From: Eulemur rufifrons
Taxonomy: Eukaryota > Chordata > Mammalia > Primates > Lemuridae
Length of the DNA stretch: 64,000 nucleotides
Direction of reading: 5' to 3'
Assembly: GCF_041146395.1 (NCBI RefSeq)
Contig: NC_090989.1
Location: 245,324,843-245,388,842 of the forward strand
How positions within the stretch are numbered: the stretch's first letter is position 1; the number at the start of each line of letters is the position of its first letter. Below are positions 58,021 through 64,000 of this stretch, in pieces. Made by a program: the position numbers and the translations under genes. The notes beneath the pieces are model-generated. The model made no database searches and had not been told where the DNA came from. It saw only the letters and a program-made list of their open reading frames with translations.

Positions 58021-61000
58021 GCAGTAAACTATCAATACAAGTGATTTAAAAGATCTCTTTAAATTCTAAAACCACCCCCACAATACCCCTCCTTTTCTTT
58101 TGTCAGGGATTTCCCATTCAAGTTCTAATGCAGTGACACTGTAAGGGCTAATGCAAAAAACATTTCACCTCGGCTATGACCAAGGAGTCTAAACTTTTAG
58201 TATGTGAAAGTGTTCCCAAATTTAGTAAATGCTGATCCTCAGGCCTACAACCCAGCAGTTCTGATTCAGTGATTTTTTAGTCAGTATCTCAAGTGATTTG
58301 GATTCAGGGAGTCTTAAAATCACATTTTGAAAAACAATGAAATGGATCCTCAACAAATGAGTAAATGAATAAAATTTGACGAACGCCAGCCCTGGTTAGA
58401 CTCCACTGCTTCACCTTCATTGGGTATAGGCCAAGGCTTTCAACTGGAAGATGAAATAACTTATTAAGTGCTTACTATTGTCATTCACCATTGTTTGCCC
58501 TGGAAAATAATTTGTACAAGCCACTAGTGATCATGTGTTTTATAATCCCCTCCCCTTGAAACAAGAAATAGCTTTGACCTCCATGGAGCTGCTAAATATC
58601 TGCTCAGGAGAAAGGACTAAACAGTAATACAAGCACATCACATCAGGTCCCTGATGAGATACTAAGCCATATCCCCAGTTCTTCTCTCCATTAGTGAAAA
58701 ACAAAAATGAAACAAAATAAAAAAAAAATTAAAAACATCACCCATTTTCCCCAAAACACAGCATAATTTTTACCATAAATGAAAATTTAGGAAATGAAAT
58801 GCTATTATTTACTTGTATTTCAACTATTCTGGGCACCCAAAATAATGGAGGGTACTGCCCAGGCTTCACAGTCCTCTTTCCCCACTCATTAAGGCCCATA
58901 ATCCTTATTGTTAGAAAGAATTTTCAGGTGGAAATCATCAATAGGTAATTTTTCAAGTCAGTTGTATTCTAAAAAGAAACAGAATCTCGATTCTCATCAC
59001 AGTTTTAAACCAGCCAATTTGTATCAGAGTCCCCCAGGTATGTATTACGTGGATATTTCCAAGGATAAAGAAGGCATGTGTCACCTCTCAATGTGCAGGC
59101 AATTGCACATGAAATACATCTGTGGCTTGTTGCTGAAAAGTCACACCTCTGATCCATAGATCGGCTTAATTTAACCATTTTTCAACACGTTAATACATTT
59201 CCCTGTTTTAAATTCCTGCTTAGTGGAAAGTTTCCCCATTGAGCATCTGATTTAATTTTGTCTGCTTGGATGCCCTTTAGGTAAAGGACACCATTCAATA
59301 TCAGAATTAGAAGCATTCTATTCATTTTTCCCCCTGCAGCCAGGGAAAGGGAAAGGAGAACGCAAAGAGGCAGAGACTCAAACAACTCTAGATGCAGCAA
59401 TTCTCTAGCCTCTGAGCAATGAGGTTTCATATGCTGCTGGAGGACCCATTCATCTTAATCCATCTGGAAAGAAGGCTACGCGCAATACTTCACAATCTAA
59501 GTACTTTCTGACAAATCTATTAATTATGCACTCAAACAAATTATTTGCTGCCTGTGGAGAATTGCTACTAGATTTTCTCTTGTGCCAGAATCCATGTTCT
59601 TTTTTCTGCTTTTAACTCATTGCCATCATTGCCACAGTCATGTTAGCTTCTATGCTTACCCGTCACCATTTTCAATTTAGATTATGGTCACTACTAGAGA
59701 GAAGCCAAACAGGTTAAGGAAACATGACACCTACTAGCCAAAAGACATTTTCCAACTACTTTTTCAGGCCTTTTGTCTTCTGTTGTCTTTTACCAAAGTG
59801 TCTGGAAGATGTCTTCTCTCTACACCAGACCAAGAGATGAGACCAGTAACTCCGTGGCTTACTGATGCTTCCCACCCACCCACGACTGCTTTTCCTCAGT
59901 TCTAATGACAAGTCCTCCTCCACAACTCATGAATAATAACTTTATGAAACATGCATGATGTTTGGAAGGAAAAAATAGAGTTGTAATTTATTCTCACTAA
60001 TTTGATGATTACATTCAAGTTCCAGAATATCATTAAAAGAGCTCATATTATTTTCTTTTAAAATCATTTATTTCCTAGCCTTAGAAGTACTACATGAAAT
60101 TATAGAAAATATATTAAAAACAATTAAAAGGGATAATAACAAAAATCACCCATAATACCACTAACTTATTTGTATGGCTGTCTTTCTAGTATGTATATGT
60201 GGGTGTGGGTGTATGTTATATTGAAAAATATGTATATATAATTTTATATTAATTGTTTACTTGCTATTGCATGCATATTTTACACATTACCAAGACTTCA
60301 AAATTGTTAGGGAAACACAATTAAAAACAATATATTCCAACCTAGAAAAACCTCTTCACAAAGTTAGAACAATAACTAGTCTTCGAGTAAGAGCACTTGA
60401 CATTACCATTTGTCACACATAGTTCATCCTAGATTCACCTGAAACTTGGAGCAAGGGGCCCACCAAAATTAGACTCCTACTGTTACCCAGAAACTAGCAG
60501 GTAGGCATGTGCTATATTCTTTAGTGTTTACATTTCAAAAACATGGCTCCTAGGTCCTTGAAAACATATTCCTAGGTCACAAAGCTGACAAAAGTCCTTA
60601 TCTAGTTTGGAAAGAATTTATATACATTTCAAAGAGAGGAGAAAGTAGTTGCAATTACGTGTTTTCTAAAGTAAATGCTCTAAAAAATGAAGTAGAGAGA
60701 AATTACTTATTTTCAACAAGGAGAATTAAACCTCATTTTTAATTTGTATTTGTTCTTACAATATATACGTAATTTTAAAAATCTTATATTCTGTCATAAA
60801 AATGTAGAAAACTTACCTAACTATCCCCCATTATCAGACATTAATTTTTAAAAACCATCCTATTTTAAATAATTTTTCAATGTACATTTTTATAAATAAG
60901 GCTTCTAAGCACTTTTACCACATGAAATACGACAGTGTTTTCTTTGGCACAAAGAGAAAAATATCAATTATTGCTTGCTAAAATATGTACATGCATGCAT

Positions 61001-61424
61001 TGGAGACACAAACACATATAGTTAATGTACCTCCAATAATTTAAATGCATGTAGCAAATATATCCAATAACCAGCTGCATGCATTCAACAATAGATCACA
61101 TGCTCAGAAAAGGTAATGCTCAGATCCTAATCATCAAATATTGATTTCAGAATAGAAGTCCTTAGGAGCATCCATAAACTGGCCAACTGTTCAGTTTATA
61201 GAAATATGAAGCATTTGTGCCTCATCTCCTGACTATGAGAGCTGCTCTTCTATGAAAGGATGGAGCACTCCAGATTTGAATGGCCAATAGCTCTTCTGGT
61301 AATGGGAAGAAATCATTTTCCAAATGGGGTCTTAGAAAAGTGAGTATGTCTTCCAGATGAAAACAAAGAAAAAGATTTTATTTTCCTACATTACAGGGAA
61401 GGATATGTCAAGACTTCATTTTAA
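58021..61424. other. about 3.4 kb mostly single-copy DNA, no confirmed gene
   Basis: 58200-58340 may be a decayed MER20-like piece (TCTGATTCAGTGATTTTTTAG). The rest has no recognised repeat. It holds a minus-strand frame with a hydrophobic leader-like segment (59182-59430) and a cluster of TGCATG motifs (60992-61081), both discussed under findings. Confidence 0.45.
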
Positions 61425-61590
61425 TTTTTCCAATAGCCTTTTGAGGTGGGTAGACTTTTTGCCCTTTTATAGCTAAAGAAACTGAAGTGCTATGGGGGTT
61501 GTACAACAAGCAAGTGACAGACCTCAGATTTGAACTCATCACTGTCAGATTTCAAAATCCCTGTCCTTGTCATTAAAGTAGCATGCCTTG
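61425..61590 (-). repeat. MIR SINE, antisense
   Basis: CCAATAGCCTTTTGAGGTGGG, ATAGCTAAAGAAACTGAAG, GTTGTACAACAAGCAAGTGACAGACCTCAGATTTGAAC follow the reverse-complement MIR consensus. Confidence 0.75.
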
Positions 61591-62689
61591 TGTAGACAAT
61601 AACTATAGGCTATTTTCTGCTCCTCGCTTTGAAATGTATTGGTGTCATATTAATTGTGATTTCATAATTCCTAGAAAAAAAGGAGGGCACTAAAGTAAAT
61701 GCAAGCACTTATAACCAAATGAGTAGATGGCAGCAGATTTTAAAAAGAATTCACAAAGAATTTTCAGAACTTAGACTAAATGAATAGAGAAAGGAAGCAA
61801 GATGAAAGCATACTAAAATGAAAATGACCAGCTTTATTTGCCAAAACTGCCTTTTTTAATCTTAGAAAAAAATAAACATTCTCCCAGTCAGGATAATTTG
61901 CTTCACTGAAAAAATCTTAATGAATTCACAATATTTTCATAGAATATTTCAGTTTGTTTTCCTGACATTTAGCAATGATCAGATGTTTGCCTTAAATTAA
62001 CCAAAGAAAAAAGAGAAATGCTAAAATTTATAATTAACAATTCATCTCCACATAGTAGCAAAAAAATTGGTATTTACTTTTTAAAAAATTTTTTGTATAA
62101 GTATCAACTTATATAAATGTTGTTGGACAGAAGTTAGTCCTAGCAACTACACTTTATCTTTCTCTATTCTAAAGAATGTCACTTCTTCACAGTCCTGCTT
62201 TCAATTCTCTTCTCAGTACCCAAAGAATATGATATGTTAATATTTTCACAACCTCTTTGTAAAAGATAGAAAATGTGCTAACAATACTTATTTTACTCTT
62301 TAAAGGATTGTATTCAAGATAATCTTTTTCAATTATGGTATAGATTTCAATCAAAGCATGGTTGACAGCAAAATCATTCAGTCATTGAGACAATATCTCC
62401 TGATTCAGCTTTCCCTAAGAGATATATCATGGTAGTTCAGGTTTGATATTGGCTGTATCTGAAATGTGGAGTAGAGAGTTGGGTGACACCATTGTCCTAA
62501 GTATTTGCTTGCTTGATATTTATATATATATATATATATAAATCTATCACATATAATTTATATATAACATATATAAAAAAATATCTAAAATAATAAATAA
62601 ACTTTTTAAAGAAAAGAATGAAGAAGTTATACAAAAGATACACAGATATAAGAATGTGAAAATAATATTCAAACAGTGGCATGGCCTCT
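61591..62689. other. single-copy AT-rich DNA
   Basis: No gene is seen. It ends in a TA-rich microsatellite region. Confidence 0.5.
62521..62585. repeat. (TA)10 microsatellite and AT-rich extension
   Basis: Ten uninterrupted TA units at 62521-62540, followed by imperfect TATA-rich sequence. Minus-strand open frame 62497-62682 (Tyr/Ile-rich) is an artefact of this repeat. Confidence 0.93.
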
Positions 62690-63110
62690 GTCTGTCCATA
62701 CCCTCATCCTCAGGTCAGACTGATGGATGAGTCTTGAGCCTCAAAGAGAAGGAAGAATCCAAAAATGAAGAGGAAGATGACTTTGATGACAATTGGGATT
62801 GCCTTGGAGCACAAGGATCAAGTGAACATGAGTTTGGCATGGGATGGGTGTTGGGCAGAAGGGGGCAGGCAGATACCCTCCTCATGTCAGGAATAAGCAG
62901 CAGCAGAATCGGATGGTGACAATGAAGCATCAGCACAACAGTAGCAGTGCTCACGTGATGAAACAGAGCATCCGGCCTCAGGCAGATCCCTCACCGGGCC
63001 CCAGAAGAGACACGAGTAGGGGATTAATTGTTCATTTAGTTAATGAAATGAAGAGATGTTAATGGACTATAATTGGTACCCACTAGCCTGTCAGGGCTGG
63101 GTGGCCAAGA
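62690..63110 (+). other. unidentified segment with acidic open frame
   Basis: Plus-strand frame 62734-62919 starts with a highly charged stretch (KEKEESKNEEEDDFDDNWD). An overlapping frame, 62844-63062, encodes a Gln/Lys/His-rich peptide. Composition is GC-richer than the flanks, with several CpGs around 62940-63010. It could be part of a diverged processed pseudogene, but I recognise no parent gene and see no poly(A) tail within the next 300 bases. No function is proposed. Confidence 0.25.
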
Positions 63111-63419
63111 AATTTATATAACACATTATGCTTTTATCATCTTTAAATGATTGAGTTTCTTAATACTTTTCTTGTTTTCTCAATACTTTTTTTTGTTGAC
63201 CTGCTGCCAACAAAGTATTTCATGCTAATGAAAAGTTTCCAAAAGAAGAAAAACCTGCATCTAGATGCTCCACATCATCATCATGCCTGTGGAAAGCAAA
63301 CCTATTGAAGAAGCCTGGAAAAAAAATGTTTCTCATTTCAATGCATTGTTTAATCTGCCAACCTCATTAGAATCTTGAAAGGAAGATTGAGAGAGAGCTC
63401 AGAAAGAGGGAATAAGAGC
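63111..63419. other. single-copy DNA, no gene
   Basis: Nothing recognised. Confidence 0.5.
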
Positions 63420-63600
63420 ACCAACAGTTAATTAGGCACCTTCAACGTACCAAGCCTTGTGCCAGGTATCCACCAATGTCATCAGACTTAACTCTCACTT
63501 CTACTGGGATGAAAGGATTATCTCACTGCAACAGATGAGAAAGTGGGGTTCAGTGGAGTTTACAAACTATTCCCGTAGCTAACCTCAGAAAGGCCATGTG
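63420..63600 (-). repeat. MIR SINE, antisense
   Basis: TTAGGCACCTTCAACGTACCAAGCCTTGTGCCAGG, ATCTCACTGCAACAGATGAGAAAGTGGGG is the reverse complement of the MIR 3' half and core. Confidence 0.68.
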
Positions 63601-64000
63601 ACATCATCCACAGGAGGCCATGTTTTCTTCCTTTTGTTTATGAAAGCCCTCAAGACAATATCCTAACCCTACCCCTAACTTTACTCCTTCTGCTTCACCA
63701 TGCCTCTTTCCGGTCTGACTACATGAGATTTATGTAGATGGCCATTAAGCAAACAGCCTGCTTGCTGGCATGGCACTCCACCAAGATGCTTAGTGACTAA
63801 ATATTCTAAAAATTTCAACACCTGGAATATTTTATTGCAAGCAAAAGAAACTGACTCTTGCTAATGTGAACAGAAAACAAAGGTTTTTTTAGGCATATGT
63901 GGTAGCTTACATAATCAAGAAGAACCAGAACTGCCATAGCTGAAAGAAAGAGCGCAACCAGGTTAACTCTGGGGAGCAGAAACAAATGGGCCATCTCTTC
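63601..64000. other. single-copy DNA, possibly an old repeat at the end
   Basis: No gene. 63830-63900 (TTATTGCAAGCAAAAGAAACTGACTCTTGC) resembles an old mammalian repeat end, but I cannot assign it. Confidence 0.4.

Overview
This is an AT-rich, non-coding stretch of a mammalian nuclear genome. It contains no protein-coding gene, RNA gene or CRISPR array that I can support. The organism is a strepsirrhine primate, most likely a lemur. The Alu at 9364-9702 has the lemur-type duplicated A-rich linker between its arms and the lemur-type right arm (GCTGTGAGCTAGGCTGACGCCACGG). The L1 3' end at 35955-36405 ends in the strepsirrhine-type 3' UTR. Dimeric 7SL-derived Alus, MIR, L2, MaLR and hAT-Charlie fossils fit a primate. 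Family names come from memory of consensus sequences, without a database search.

Layout. 1-9100: mostly single-copy DNA carrying a hAT-Charlie fossil (1654-1874), a complete but dead mariner transposon with near-perfect terminal inverted repeats (1943-3195), an L2 tail, and a solo ERV1-type LTR with a 4-bp target duplication (5672-6283). 9100-16600: an L1 whose ORF1 was split by the lemur Alu and which lacks its 3' half, an L2, an antisense L1 tail, several hAT fossils, an MLT1 piece and a HAL1-like piece. 16600-43000: largely single-copy DNA with scattered MIR and L2, a second, older Alu, an antisense L1 RT fragment (27320-27940), a MIR split by a hAT element (34845-35300), and a recent L1 3' end. 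43100-49330: a dense repeat cluster with an antisense LTR-like block, an old L1 with a GC-rich repetitive 5' UTR, an inverted pair of related LTRs, an MLT1A-type LTR and another LTR. 49330-55860: L1M/HAL1 fragments in both orientations. 55860-64000: mostly single-copy DNA, an L2 tail, two MIRs, a TA microsatellite and an unidentified acidic open frame near 62.7-63.1 kb.

No genes work together here. The coding-like sequence is decayed transposase, L1 ORF1 and L1 ORF2 with stops and frameshifts, and almost all other open frames are short chance frames or products of repeats. The most informative items are the mariner element, the nested insertions that give relative ages, the inverted LTR pair, and a few short motif clusters in the single-copy DNA. 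I found no evidence of an undescribed biological system.
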